Below, one piece after another: positions 1 to 6,998 of a stretch of 64,000 nt of DNA. Location of the stretch: assembly GCF_046098205.1 (NCBI RefSeq), contig NZ_JBJURJ010000009.1:62001-126000 (forward strand), read 5' to 3'. This stretch comes from Paenibacillus_AR mesotrionivorans (GTDB lineage: Bacteria; Bacillota; Bacilli; Paenibacillales; NBRC-103111). How positions within the stretch are numbered: position 1 is the first letter of the stretch; each line of letters begins with the position of its first letter. A program made the translations under genes and the position numbers. Under the pieces are notes generated by a model that was not told the DNA's origin, did no database searches, and was given only the letters and a program-made list of their open reading frames with translations.

Positions 1-54
1 AAAAAAGGAATTCAGAATAATCAGAAGCACCAATATGATGATTTCAACAGCCAT
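1..54 (-). CDS. CNNM/CorC (HlyC/TlyC-like) membrane protein, N-terminal fragment
   Basis: Only the first 18 codons are inside the window. They encode a strongly hydrophobic start, MAVEIIILVLLIILNSFF, which matches the first membrane helix (LN-x-FF) typical of the CNNM/hemolysin-family (CorC/YhdP-like) proteins that carry a DUF21 membrane domain followed by CBS domains and act in divalent-cation homeostasis. The ATG is preceded at about 7 bases by a near-perfect ribosome site, GGAGGAGG (62-70). The family call rests on very few residues, so it is tentative; any membrane protein with a similar first helix would also fit. Confidence 0.5.
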   Translation of the reverse strand, partial: MAVEIIILVLLIILNSFF

Positions 55-267
55 GAATAAATCCTCCTCCATCATTTGAAAGTTGCGATACTTAATCACT
101 GCCCTCAAATGAGGCATCAGATCCTTATGTAATATCTTGTCCTGAAGCCTACATAAACAATCCTCTGACGAAGCCGGGAAGCAAGAAGTGTACTGTACAC
201 CTCTCGGGGCTCGGGGTCATCGTCCATAACGTGGTATCGCCTCCAATAAAAAAGGTTATTGAATTCT
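55..267 (-). promoter_or_regulatory. Long 5-prime leader of the CNNM-type gene
   Basis: If transcription starts just downstream of the promoter at 268-297, the mRNA carries about 205 untranslated bases before the ATG at 54. The leader contains a 7-bp hairpin with a 3-base loop (AGGTGTA-CAG-TACACTT, about 187-203) and one short open frame (ATG near 227, stop near 117). I looked for the conserved core of the magnesium M-box, usual for Mg transporters in Bacillota, and did not see it. Stretch 71-267 holds no other gene I can support. Confidence 0.35.
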
Positions 268-297
268 AGTATACCGAGAACCAAGCCCCCGAAGCAA
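268..297 (-). promoter_or_regulatory. Sigma-A-like promoter for the CNNM-type gene
   Basis: On the minus strand TTGCTT (297-292) is followed after 18 bases by TATACT (273-268). The -10 matches the consensus at 5 of 6 positions, the -35 only at 3 of 6. It points toward the gene at 54-1. Confidence 0.45.
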
Positions 298-319
298 GTT
301 AACCGGGGGAAGAAAGGAA

Positions 320-348
320 TTGAACTCCTCCGGCTAAACCAGTACAAT
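320..348 (+). promoter_or_regulatory. Sigma-A-like promoter for benE-type gene
   Basis: TTGAAC (320-325), 17-base spacer, TACAAT (343-348). It lies 28 bases upstream of the GTG start at 376, whose ribosome site AAGGGGG is at 361-367. Confidence 0.6.
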
Positions 349-375
349 TAGTTTCAAATTAAGGGGGAAATAACA

Positions 376-1593
376 GTGGAACAGGCGCAAGTTCGTACCG
401 TCAAGCGTGTTTGGCCGGCCAAGGGGGATGTATCGGTTTCCGCCATTGTAGCCGGTTTAATCGCCGTGACCGTGTCTTTTACCGGTCCGCTTCTGATTAT
501 CTTTCAAGCGGCGAAGCTGATCGGGCTGTCGGAGACCCAGTTATCCTCATGGGTCTGGGCGATAGCCGTCGGGAGCGGCTTAACGGGCATGGCGTTGTCC
601 GCCTTTTTCCGCGCTCCCGTCATCCTGGCCTGGTCCACGCCGGGAGCGGTGCTGCTGGTTTCCGGCTGGAGCGCCTATTCCTATGCGGAATCCATCGGCG
701 CCTTTGTTGTGGCGGCGGTGATCGTCACGCTGTTTGGCCTGACAGGGGTGTTTTCCTATCTGATGAAGCAGGTGCCCGAGGGGATTATATCCGCTATGCT
801 GGCAGGCATTCTGATGAAATTCGGTGTGGATATGTTCATCTCCATGAAGCAGCTGCCGCTGCTGGTGCTGCCCCTTATCGTGATTTTCCTGGTTGGCAAA
901 AGGGTGCTGCCCCGCTACGCCACCATGCTGACTCTGTTCGCGGGATTGGGTATTGCCTATGCAATGGGGCGGCTGGATTTCGGCGGTGTAGCCTTCAGCA
1001 TGGCTTATCCGGTGTGGACTACACCGTCTTTTTCCTGGAACGCTGTGATTGGGCTTGGCATTCCTCTGGCCATCGTAGCCATGGCCTCCCAGAATGCTAC
1101 GGGCATGGGGGTGCTCCGTGCCGACGGCTATGAGCTTCCGGCCACGCCATTGGTTACGGCGACGGGCTTCATGTCTATTCTGTTAGCTCCCTTGGGCTCC
1201 CACGGGATTAACCTGGCTGCCATAACAGCAGCCATCTGCACGGGCAAGGAGAGCCATGATGACCCCGGCAAACGGTATGTGGCCGGTATTGCCTGCGGTT
1301 TATTCTATGTAGGGTTTGGCCTGATGGGGGCGGCCATTGTCTCGGTCTTCTCGGTTTTTCCGGCCGAGCTGGTAGCCGTAATCGCCGGTGTGGCGCTGTT
1401 GGCTTCCATGGGATCAAGCCTGACGGGGGCCATGAGCGATCCCGTACACCGGGACAGCGCGCTGATTACCTTTCTGGTGACAGTGTCGGGTTTGACTATC
1501 GGGGGAGTGGGCTCTGCTTTCTGGGGGCTGATCGCTGGGCTTCTGGCCAGTTGGATTCTGAATGGGCGGTGGTTGGGTTGGCGGAGGAAATAA
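376..1593 (+). CDS. benE: BenE-family benzoate/aromatic transporter
   Basis: A 405-residue polytopic membrane protein of about 11-12 helices, the usual size of the BenE family, which belongs to the nucleobase/ascorbate-transporter-like fold and is thought to move aromatic acids by proton symport. Recognisable features are the N-terminal segment SVSAIVAGLIAVTVSFTGP and a central glycine-rich segment around LAPLGSHGINLAAITAA (near residues 270-290), both characteristic of BenE proteins. The start is GTG with a clear ribosome site. The next gene overlaps or abuts it in the same direction, so the two are probably co-transcribed. No aromatic-degradation genes are nearby, so the substrate is uncertain. 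Confidence 0.8.
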   Translation: MEQAQVRTVKRVWPAKGDVSVSAIVAGLIAVTVSFTGPLLIIFQAAKLIGLSETQLSSWVWAIAVGSGLTGMALSAFFRAPVILAWSTPGAVLLVSGWSAYSYAESIGAFVVAAVIVTLFGLTGVFSYLMKQVPEGIISAMLAGILMKFGVDMFISMKQLPLLVLPLIVIFLVGKRVLPRYATMLTLFAGLGIAYAMGRLDFGGVAFSMAYPVWTTPSFSWNAVIGLGIPLAIVAMASQNATGMGVLRADGYELPATPLVTATGFMSILLAPLGSHGINLAAITAAICTGKESHDDPGKRYVAGIACGLFYVGFGLMGAAIVSVFSVFPAELVAVIAGVALLASMGSSLTGAMSDPVHRDSALITFLVTVSGLTIGGVGSAFWGLIAGLLASWILNGRWLGWRRK

Positions 1594-2162
1594 CGGTTGA
1601 AAGAGCGGAATATTCCTATTACTCCTCTGGTGAGTGGGAGGAGGACTTGTGGAGGGCGGCTGAGCCGGTCTACGCCGCGGCATTCCCAGAACATGGCCGC
1701 AAGCCAGAGCGAATCATCCGCGCCATGTTCCGCAAGGGCATGGGCCGGCTTCATCTGGCCAGGCTGGGCGGCAAGCCTGCGGCCATGGCGTTATCCGGGC
1801 CGGATGAAGCGCGGGGCATTTGGATCATTGATTATTTGGCGGTTGCGGAGGAGCAGCGGGGGAAGGGGCTGGGCAGCCGTTTTTTGGCGGACATCCGCAA
1901 GGAGGCGGAGGCGTTTCCCTGGTGCCGCGGCATTGTTGTGGAGGCGGAAGCGGAGGAAACGGAGGTCAACCGGGCGCGTATCCGTTTCTGGGAAACCTGC
2001 GGCTTCCAGCTGACAGATTATGTGCACCAATACATCTGGGTGCCGGAGCCTTATCGTGCCCTGGCTCTGTCATTTCCGGGCCGGGAGGCGCTGAGTGGGG
2101 ATGGACGGGAGCTGTTCAAGGCCATCACCGGCTTTCACGAACGGGCTTACCGGGGGAGGTAG
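1551..2162 (+). CDS. GNAT-family N-acetyltransferase
   Basis: The protein (about 195-203 residues) carries the acetyl-CoA binding signature of GNAT enzymes: the beta-4 strand IIDYLAVAEEQRGKGLGSRFL, with the R/Q-x-x-G-x-G/A loop as QRGKGLG, followed by a helix and the later strand ARIRFWETCGF. The substrate is unknown. The start is unclear: the frame opens with TTG at 1551 inside benE, and TTG at 1578 or GTG at 1569 are alternatives; no ATG is present in the N-terminal region. A GGAGG lies at 1583-1587 but serves no in-frame start. Expression probably depends on coupling to benE translation. The C-terminal 50 residues lie beyond the usual GNAT core. Confidence 0.7.
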   Translation: MDSEWAVVGLAEEITVERAEYSYYSSGEWEEDLWRAAEPVYAAAFPEHGRKPERIIRAMFRKGMGRLHLARLGGKPAAMALSGPDEARGIWIIDYLAVAEEQRGKGLGSRFLADIRKEAEAFPWCRGIVVEAEAEETEVNRARIRFWETCGFQLTDYVHQYIWVPEPYRALALSFPGREALSGDGRELFKAITGFHERAYRGR

Positions 2163-2529
2163 GGTGCGGGCAGGTCCGAGGGGAACTGGTGAGTGTGAGG
2201 GCCATGGCGGCATGCCATGGGCATACTCACCCGGCACTCTTGGGGCCGGACAAGCGCCAGCGTCTCCATGGCATAACACCTGGCCCCTGGTGGTGGGTTA
2301 GCTAACGGACTGTGGTTTTGCTATTTTGCGGTTTTCGGGTTTTTTGGTCATCTTACGGAATACAAAAAAGGACCCGCTAGCCACGGGGCTGCGGGTCTAA
2401 GATATATTATATTCAAAAAGGGGGGTTGCTTATATATTACCCGGCTTGTATTAATGCAACATGAAGGCATTGTTACATTTCGATTACATGTATGGAAGAA
2501 AATCAATTTTACTTAGGAGCGGTTGCTGA
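2163..2529 (+). other. Gene-free stretch with hairpins
   Basis: No gene is supported here. A long imperfect inverted repeat runs from GGTGAGT (2189) to ACTCACC (about 2232), enclosing a CCATGG-containing inner palindrome. It may be the end structure of the benE-GNAT transcript, although no T-run follows. A second hairpin at 2371-2397 is listed separately. The methyltransferase ribosome site (TAGGAG, about 2514) closes the stretch. Confidence 0.4.
2364..2397 (-). terminator. Rho-independent terminator, minus strand
   Basis: Hairpin GACCCGC...GCGGGTC (2371-2377 with 2391-2397) has an inner AGCC/GGCT pairing and is flanked at 2364-2369 by A6, which reads as T6 after the hairpin on the minus strand. 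No minus-strand gene lies directly upstream; the nearest is hisS, ending at 3200. If it acts for hisS, the hisS mRNA would run antisense through the methyltransferase gene. Confidence 0.5.
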
Positions 2530-3162
2530 ATGCAGCATTATTGGGATGAACGTTTCCGCACACAGGGACAAATTTGGGGCACCGTCCCGAGTCCGACGGC
2601 CTTAACTGCAGCGGCTCTATTCCGGCAGGCCGGAGTCCGGAGGGTGCTGGTGCCCGGCGCGGGCTACGGCCGCAATACCAAAGCCTTCTCCGGGGATTTC
2701 CAAACGGAAGCCCTGGAGCTTTCCCCGGAGGCTGTAGAGCTGGGGCGCAGGTGGGACCCGAAAACCACCTTTCATATAGGATCGGTTTTGGATCCGGAAG
2801 CCATGGAAGGCGGAATAGACGGGATATTTGCTTATGATGTTCTGCACCTGTTCCTGGAGGAAGACAGGCGGCGTTTTATCGCCAATCTTCTGAAGTGGCT
2901 GGAGCCCGGCGGGCTGGTTTATGCCACTTGCTTATCGGATGAAGACCCCCATTGTGGAACAGGGCCCAGCCCTGAGCCCGGAACGTATGAATATATGCCG
3001 GGGAAATCCGCCCACTTTTTTTCGGAGGAGGATATGCTGGAGCATTTCCGCACCTTTACCGTTCTGTCCACAGGGCATATAGGTGAGACATTACATTATG
3101 GGGAGGGCGGCGGCACCAAAGAATACAAGCTGCGGATGATTGCCGCCCGGAAGCCACACTAA
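2530..3162 (+). CDS. Class I SAM-dependent methyltransferase
   Basis: This 210-residue protein has the Rossmann methyltransferase pattern: motif I VLVPGAGYGRN (about residues 39-49), an acidic motif II ending in ALELSPEAV, and motif post-II IDGIFAYDVLHLF (about 97-109). The sequence resembles the small methyltransferases often annotated as tellurite-resistance or thiopurine-methyltransferase-like, but the substrate cannot be inferred. It stands alone, convergent with hisS; the two stop codons are 37 bases apart. The ATG has TAGGAG about 9 bases upstream. Confidence 0.75.
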   Translation: MQHYWDERFRTQGQIWGTVPSPTALTAAALFRQAGVRRVLVPGAGYGRNTKAFSGDFQTEALELSPEAVELGRRWDPKTTFHIGSVLDPEAMEGGIDGIFAYDVLHLFLEEDRRRFIANLLKWLEPGGLVYATCLSDEDPHCGTGPSPEPGTYEYMPGKSAHFFSEEDMLEHFRTFTVLSTGHIGETLHYGEGGGTKEYKLRMIAARKPH

Positions 3163-3199
3163 TGGTGTCAGCTAACATCCCCTCCTCCAAGCCCTCCTT

Positions 3200-4507
3200 T
3201 TACCAGGCAAAAAGCCGCCGGTCTCCTGTTTTTTCGATGAGGTATACCGCCTTGTCCAAGGGTATGGACAACTCCGAGCGGTCAGACAAATCCTTCAATC
3301 TGACCTGCTCCGCAGCAATTTCATCCGGTCCGATAAGCAGCACATACCGGATGCCGGTTTTGGCGATGGAGGAAAGCGCCTTGGCCAGCTTCCTGCCGCT
3401 GTAATCCACCCGTGTACAAATCCCGTTCCGGCGCAGCATATCCGCTGCCCGGGCTGCAGCAGGCAAGGCTTCGCTGCCTACAGGCAGCACGATGGCCGCA
3501 GGCATGCCCAACCCAGCGTTTTCCTCCTCGCCCAACATAGCCATCATGGCGTCCAGGCCGAAGGAGATGCCTACCGTCGGGCAAGCCCGCTCCGCATTCC
3601 CGGCCAGCTTCCCGGCTATGGCATCATAACGGCCGCCTGCCGCCAGGCTGGAGGTGTAGCTGCCGGTGGCATCGAATACTTCGAATACGGTGCCGGTATA
3701 GAAGGAGAGTCCCCGGGTCAGGAAAGGCTCGAATCGGCACATGGCCCCAAGACCGGAGGCTTCCAACATCTCCAGAAGCGCCGATGCTTCCTCCACTCCT
3801 GGAGAGTTCTCCAGCCCGAAGCGGGCGGCAAGCTGCCTCGGAGTCCATTCCCCGGCCTCCGCAAGACTCAGCAGCCTATCTGCCATAGCTTCGTCCAGTC
3901 CCTTTTGCCGAAGCTCCTGCCTCACCCCGGAAATGCCGGTTTTGCCCAATTTGTCCATGGCAAGCATAACACCGGGCATATCCTCCATGGGAACCTGAAG
4001 CACGGCCAGCATTTCCTGGAGCAGCCTGCGATTATTCCACCGGATGATAACCGGAAGATTGACCCGGCTGAACACGTCCCGGGCCAGCCCAAAAAGCTCC
4101 AGCTCCGCAGCCGGTCCGGCTACTCCGGCAATATCCGCATCACATTGGGTGAACTCCCGGAGGCGCCCCTTTTTTACCGGACCGTCCCGAAACACCTTAC
4201 CGATCTCATACCGCTTGACCGGAAGAGGGAGGCCCGGCTGGAGTGCCAGCACCTTGGCGAAGGGCAGAGTCAAATCATAGCGCAGTCCCAGGCTGCGCCC
4301 GCCCTGATCGCTTAGGCGGTAGACCTCCTTCAGAATTTCCTCGCCGCCTCCGTATTTGGCCTCCAGCAGCTCCATCTCATTCAGCATTGTTGTTTCCATT
4401 GGTGCAAAATCATAAATCCGGAACAGCTCCGTAAGCCATTCCCGTACTTGTTTGCGTTCCAGCTCCTTGCTTCCAACAAAGTCAGCCGTTCCTTTGACGT
4501 TTTGCAT
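3200..4507 (-). CDS. hisS: Histidyl-tRNA synthetase (second, HisS2-type)
   Basis: The 435-residue product charges tRNA-His in the cytosol. Class II features are in order: LRYDLT (about 75-80), motif 2 from FRDG to REFTQCD (106-123), the histidine-specific loop RGLSFYTG (265-272), GGRYD (291-295), motif 3 GISFGLDA (313-320) and a C-terminal anticodon-binding domain (about 337-430). The anticodon domain and intact loop separate it from HisZ. It resembles the second HisRS copies of the Bacillus cereus group rather than the hisS next to aspS. I start it at ATG 4507, with GGGAGGGG just upstream, not at an in-frame ATG at 4585 that lies before the attenuator terminator. Regulation by the upstream leader is very likely. 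Confidence 0.88.
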   Translation of the reverse strand: MQNVKGTADFVGSKELERKQVREWLTELFRIYDFAPMETTMLNEMELLEAKYGGGEEILKEVYRLSDQGGRSLGLRYDLTLPFAKVLALQPGLPLPVKRYEIGKVFRDGPVKKGRLREFTQCDADIAGVAGPAAELELFGLARDVFSRVNLPVIIRWNNRRLLQEMLAVLQVPMEDMPGVMLAMDKLGKTGISGVRQELRQKGLDEAMADRLLSLAEAGEWTPRQLAARFGLENSPGVEEASALLEMLEASGLGAMCRFEPFLTRGLSFYTGTVFEVFDATGSYTSSLAAGGRYDAIAGKLAGNAERACPTVGISFGLDAMMAMLGEEENAGLGMPAAIVLPVGSEALPAAARAADMLRRNGICTRVDYSGRKLAKALSSIAKTGIRYVLLIGPDEIAAEQVRLKDLSDRSELSIPLDKAVYLIEKTGDRRLFAW

Positions 4508-4546
4508 GTGTGAACCCCTCCCGGTTTTGGATTTGCCGGAGCAAAC

Positions 4547-4580
4547 AAAAAACGCGCAGGACCTCTTGGTCCTGCGCGTT
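4547..4580 (-). terminator. Attenuator terminator in the hisS leader
   Basis: A perfect 13-bp stem (AACGCGCAGGACC / GGTCCTGCGCGTT) with a 4-base loop is followed by six T on the minus strand. It lies between the leader peptide and the hisS start, so it must be bypassed for hisS expression. Confidence 0.85.
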
Positions 4581-4608
4581 TGCATGCCGCAGGGAGGCCA
4601 ACGCGTTA

Positions 4609-4652
4609 AGCGTTAGCCCTCCCTGATGTTTACCCTCAGGGGTGCTAACGCT
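4609..4652 (-). promoter_or_regulatory. Leader hairpin overlapping the leader-peptide stop
   Basis: AGCGTTAGC (4652-4644) pairs perfectly with GCTAACGCT (4617-4609), and the loop holds a second stem CCCTGA/TCAGGG. The 5-prime arm covers the last codons and stop of the leader peptide. Just downstream, CGCGTT can pair with AACGCG at the foot of the terminator, a possible antiterminator. This is the expected arrangement of a ribosome-dependent attenuator. Confidence 0.65.
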
Positions 4653-4701
4653 TTTTGTGATAATAATGGCTGCTCCTGCAGATGAATGTGGCGCTGGTCA
4701 T
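4645..4701 (-). CDS. His leader peptide (predicted)
   Basis: The frame encodes MTSATFICRSSHYYHKKR and then TAG. Its ATG (4701) is preceded by GAGGAG with a 7-base spacer, a strong ribosome site. The peptide carries His-Tyr-Tyr-His (codons 12-15), placed so that a ribosome waiting for charged tRNA-His would sit on the first arm of the following hairpin. The promoter, ribosome site, peptide, hairpins and terminator are all in order before hisS. Established his leaders of enteric bacteria have seven His codons in a row, so two is a weak run, and Tyr could also be sensed. Function is inferred. Confidence 0.65.
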   Translation of the reverse strand: MTSATFICRSSHYYHKKR

Positions 4702-4736
4702 AACATAACTCCTCGCGTCAATCCGAATTAATGAAC

Positions 4737-4765
4737 ATTATAGAGCTGGCCGCTGAGGAATGCAA
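4737..4765 (-). promoter_or_regulatory. Sigma-A promoter of the hisS leader
   Basis: Minus strand: TTGCAT (4765-4760), 17-base spacer, TATAAT (4742-4737), a near-consensus promoter. Predicted start near 4730, about 30 bases before the leader-peptide ATG. It begins just after the stop of the upstream gene at 4768. Confidence 0.75.
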
Positions 4766-4767
4766 CC

Positions 4768-5550
4768 TCATTTTTTACCTTTTTCATTCATCTCGGCAAC
4801 CCGTCCTGTTTCAAACTGCTCCATTGCCAACGGTAAATTCTCCTTATCCATTCGGTCTGCAGGATAAGAAGAAATAGAAAGTGAATTGACCCATGATACT
4901 GCCTGTTTATCACTTTGTGGTTTATCAGCTAGCGGCAAAATACGGATGTTGTATTCCCGGACAGGAATATCCTCCTCTTGTAAAACCGCTTCTACCGCTT
5001 TTGCAACCTCAGCAATTTTACTGTAGGAAACATCATGACTAAACAATACCACATTTACCATAAGCGGCAGTGGAGGATTGTGGATATCCAACTTCATATC
5101 GCGCTCAAGCGTTTCGAAAGTGCCTTCCTTGACAAAAGGAAGTGAGATATGGTCAAAATCATAATCCAGCTTGCCGCCAAGTATTTCGTTACCAAGCTTC
5201 CGGAGCTCATCATCCAATCTTCGGAAGGTGGTGAAGTGATTGGCAACCTCAAATTCATAATCATCACGAATGACATTTCCATAACTGTCCACATAGATAT
5301 TAAAAGCAGTATCCATGCTTGTGCTGGACTGTACGAATACATAATAAGAGTTGAATTTGAAATTGTAATTGGACTTTTGGATCTCCAGATTCAGGCTATT
5401 ATAATTTGTCTCTATGTATTGTTGAGCGGCTTTTTTCGCTAACACCTTGGATACGGGATTGCCTACAAAGCTGTTTACAAAAGAAAGCAATAATACGATT
5501 AGTCCAATACCGGTTATTCCGGCTAGTATCTTTTTGGTTCTTCTTTTCAT
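4768..5550 (-). CDS. Membrane-anchored YfjL-like protein of the ECF operon
   Basis: The 260-residue product has one N-terminal membrane helix (about residues 10-30, ILAGITGIGLIVLLLSF) and a large presumably extracytoplasmic domain rich in Tyr, Asn and Asp (TNYNSLNLEIQKSNYNFKFNSYYVF). It resembles the YfjL-like proteins of Bacillus, of unknown function. I start at ATG 5550 (MKRRTKK), 4 bases after the stop of the anti-sigma gene, because AGAGG and AAGG lie just ahead; an in-frame ATG at 5595 would overlap that gene. Position makes it the third gene of the sigma/anti-sigma operon, so a role in signal input or as a sigma target is inferred. Confidence 0.6.
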   Translation of the reverse strand: MKRRTKKILAGITGIGLIVLLLSFVNSFVGNPVSKVLAKKAAQQYIETNYNSLNLEIQKSNYNFKFNSYYVFVQSSTSMDTAFNIYVDSYGNVIRDDYEFEVANHFTTFRRLDDELRKLGNEILGGKLDYDFDHISLPFVKEGTFETLERDMKLDIHNPPLPLMVNVVLFSHDVSYSKIAEVAKAVEAVLQEEDIPVREYNIRILPLADKPQSDKQAVSWVNSLSISSYPADRMDKENLPLAMEQFETGRVAEMNEKGKK

Positions 5551-5554
5551 TTCC

Positions 5555-6091
5555 TTATACCTCTTTCTTAAATGCGTAATGTAAAAGATAGCCAATCAAA
5601 GCACCTATTGCAGTAAATACAGCAAAGAAAGCAGACCACCAGGCTGACATAAGGAGTAAGTTAGACGTGGGTGAGTAAGTCAAAGAACCTTTAGCAATCT
5701 CCCGGATGGATACCCAAATAAATGAAAACAGGAACAAACCTAAAGGGACCAAATAGGCTTTTTTTCGAAGTAGCATGTACCCAAATCCGCCAATCACGGG
5801 CATTATAATCGCATTGTAGAACATACCCATACCGTCGGAGAGGGCCATCCCGATTAATGTTCCGGCAAAAATAACACTCAGTAAAATTAGTGTGATTTGC
5901 TTTTTGAGTTTAGTCAAAACTACGGCATCATCCATACCTGCATTTGTCGCTTTTGTTCGGCCATAGGCCTTGGCACAATGTTCGCACCCCTCAATATGGC
6001 TCAATACCAAAGAACAACTCTCTTCACTGGCAATGCCATCCTTTACGAGCGGCATTAAATCCAAGCAAACATCACAAGAAATCTGATTCAT
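5555..6091 (-). CDS. Zinc-finger anti-sigma factor
   Basis: The 178-residue protein begins with a short cytoplasmic domain carrying CDVC and HIEGCEHC (about residues 6-9 and 32-39), the H-x3-C-x2-C arrangement of ZAS/zf-HC2 anti-sigma domains. Four hydrophobic segments follow (about 68-88, 92-108, 113-131 and 145-172), so the protein is membrane-embedded with little extracellular sequence. The start overlaps the end of the sigma gene by 20 bases, indicating translational coupling, which keeps the sigma to anti-sigma ratio fixed. The signal is unknown. Confidence 0.78.
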   Translation of the reverse strand: MNQISCDVCLDLMPLVKDGIASEESCSLVLSHIEGCEHCAKAYGRTKATNAGMDDAVVLTKLKKQITLILLSVIFAGTLIGMALSDGMGMFYNAIIMPVIGGFGYMLLRKKAYLVPLGLFLFSFIWVSIREIAKGSLTYSPTSNLLLMSAWWSAFFAVFTAIGALIGYLLHYAFKKEV

Positions 6092-6590
6092 TGATGTATC
6101 CCTCCTTCAACAGATGCGCCCGGATTCTGCCTAAGGTACGAAAATGAATTACTCTTGCTGAACTCTCTGAAACGTTGTGTTTCTGTGCAATTTCATAATA
6201 AGAATATCCATGCACCCGCATAAATACGATATCCTTGCTTATGGCCAGCTCTTGCTCTAAAAGTGCATAGATCCTGTCTGCGAGTTCATTTGTTATCAAG
6301 GCAGCTTCCAAGCTTGTGTCTTCCAATAAATAGAATCTCATGAAATCCATAGAGACTAGCTCTTTTTTGCTTTTTCTCAGATGCTCATACCATTTGTTCC
6401 GGGCAATCGAAAACAGCCAGGTTTTTATACTCGAAGTACCTCTGAATGCTGGCAATGCTTTGATTGCTCCAAGAAAAACCTCCGACGTCAAATCCTCTGA
6501 AAGGGATTTGTTATGCGTAAGGCTCAATAGGTAGGAATACACATCATGTTTATATTGTTCATAAATGGTTTTCATATTTATTTTGGCCAT
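6072..6590 (-). CDS. ECF-type RNA polymerase sigma factor
   Basis: The 172-residue product has region 2 with DVYSYLLSLTHNKSLSEDLTSEVFL (the DLTSEVF core-binding helix, about 33-39) and KTWLFSIARNKWYEHLRK (-10 recognition, about 57-73), then region 4 with a helix-turn-helix at YSYYEIAQKHNVSESSARV (about 129-147). ATG 6590 is chosen because GGGGGAG lies 4-10 bases ahead; longer in-frame starts would run through a terminator. It is first in an operon with its anti-sigma and a membrane protein. A TGTAAC stretch near 6620-6625 might be an ECF -35, suggesting autoregulation, but this is weak. Confidence 0.85.
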   Translation of the reverse strand: MAKINMKTIYEQYKHDVYSYLLSLTHNKSLSEDLTSEVFLGAIKALPAFRGTSSIKTWLFSIARNKWYEHLRKSKKELVSMDFMRFYLLEDTSLEAALITNELADRIYALLEQELAISKDIVFMRVHGYSYYEIAQKHNVSESSARVIHFRTLGRIRAHLLKEGYINESDFL

Positions 6591-6644
6591 ACGCTCCCCC
6601 TTCATTGGATTAGTGTCATATTCCTTCATTTTGTTACAGCATAT

Positions 6645-6671
6645 AAAAAAACTGTTTGCCGAAGCAAACAG
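6645..6671 (-). terminator. Rho-independent terminator after the DUF6171-type gene
   Basis: Minus strand: CTGTTTGC-TTCG-GCAAACAG (6671-6652) followed by seven T. The UUCG-like tetraloop and T-run make this a strong intrinsic terminator separating the arabinofuranosidase transcript from the sigma operon. Confidence 0.85.
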
Positions 6672-6688
6672 CTTTACAAGAATCATGA

Positions 6689-6964
6689 CTATGGAATTCC
6701 TTTCTTTACAAGCTCCTCCCACATGGAGCCGCCCGGACAAGGACATACCCCGTCTGTCAGCCGGGCCCGGTAGCGGACCAGACAGCCGCAATGGCGGCAG
6801 GTGGAGCCGCCCAGCAAGGCCTCGCAGGATTCGCAAGCGGCTACACGCGCTTCGTACACCGCATCACTCACCGCTTCGCCCTCTCGCAGCTTCATCCGCT
6901 TCCACAGGCGTTCCACCTCCGCTTCAGTATCCACTTCCATACAGCCTTTGCAGCCGGGCCTCAT
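6689..6964 (-). CDS. Small Cys-rich protein (DUF6171-like)
   Basis: The 91-residue protein carries seven Cys-containing motifs, including CKGC near the N terminus (5-8), CESC (about 44-47) and CRHCGC (56-61), then CPCPG near 74. The pairs suggest one or two structural zinc sites. The spacing resembles the DUF6171 family of short Bacillota proteins with no known role. It begins 34 bases after the arabinofuranosidase stop on the same strand and ends just before a terminator, so the two are likely co-transcribed; a functional link is not obvious. Confidence 0.6.
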   Translation of the reverse strand: MRPGCKGCMEVDTEAEVERLWKRMKLREGEAVSDAVYEARVAACESCEALLGGSTCRHCGCLVRYRARLTDGVCPCPGGSMWEELVKKGIP

Positions 6965-6998
6965 GGTTTACCGCGCTCCTTTCGGACAAACTGGACCG

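Noticed and set aside
1..300. M-box (magnesium) riboswitch
   Set aside because: The hallmark conserved core sequences of ykoK-type leaders were not found on the minus strand.
117..347. Open frame inside the leader of the CNNM-type gene
   Set aside because: The longer form runs across the promoter; a shorter form from an ATG near 227 has GGAGG 12 bases ahead, too far, and no recognisable product. A regulatory upstream frame cannot be ruled out.
4508..4585. N-terminal extension of hisS starting at 4585
   Set aside because: It would begin inside the attenuator, before the terminator hairpin, and lacks a ribosome site; homologs begin close to the ATG at 4507.
4500..4730. T-box riboswitch upstream of hisS
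   Set aside because: The conserved T-box AGGGTGGNACCGCG and the stem I features are not visible; a translated leader peptide with His codons fits better.
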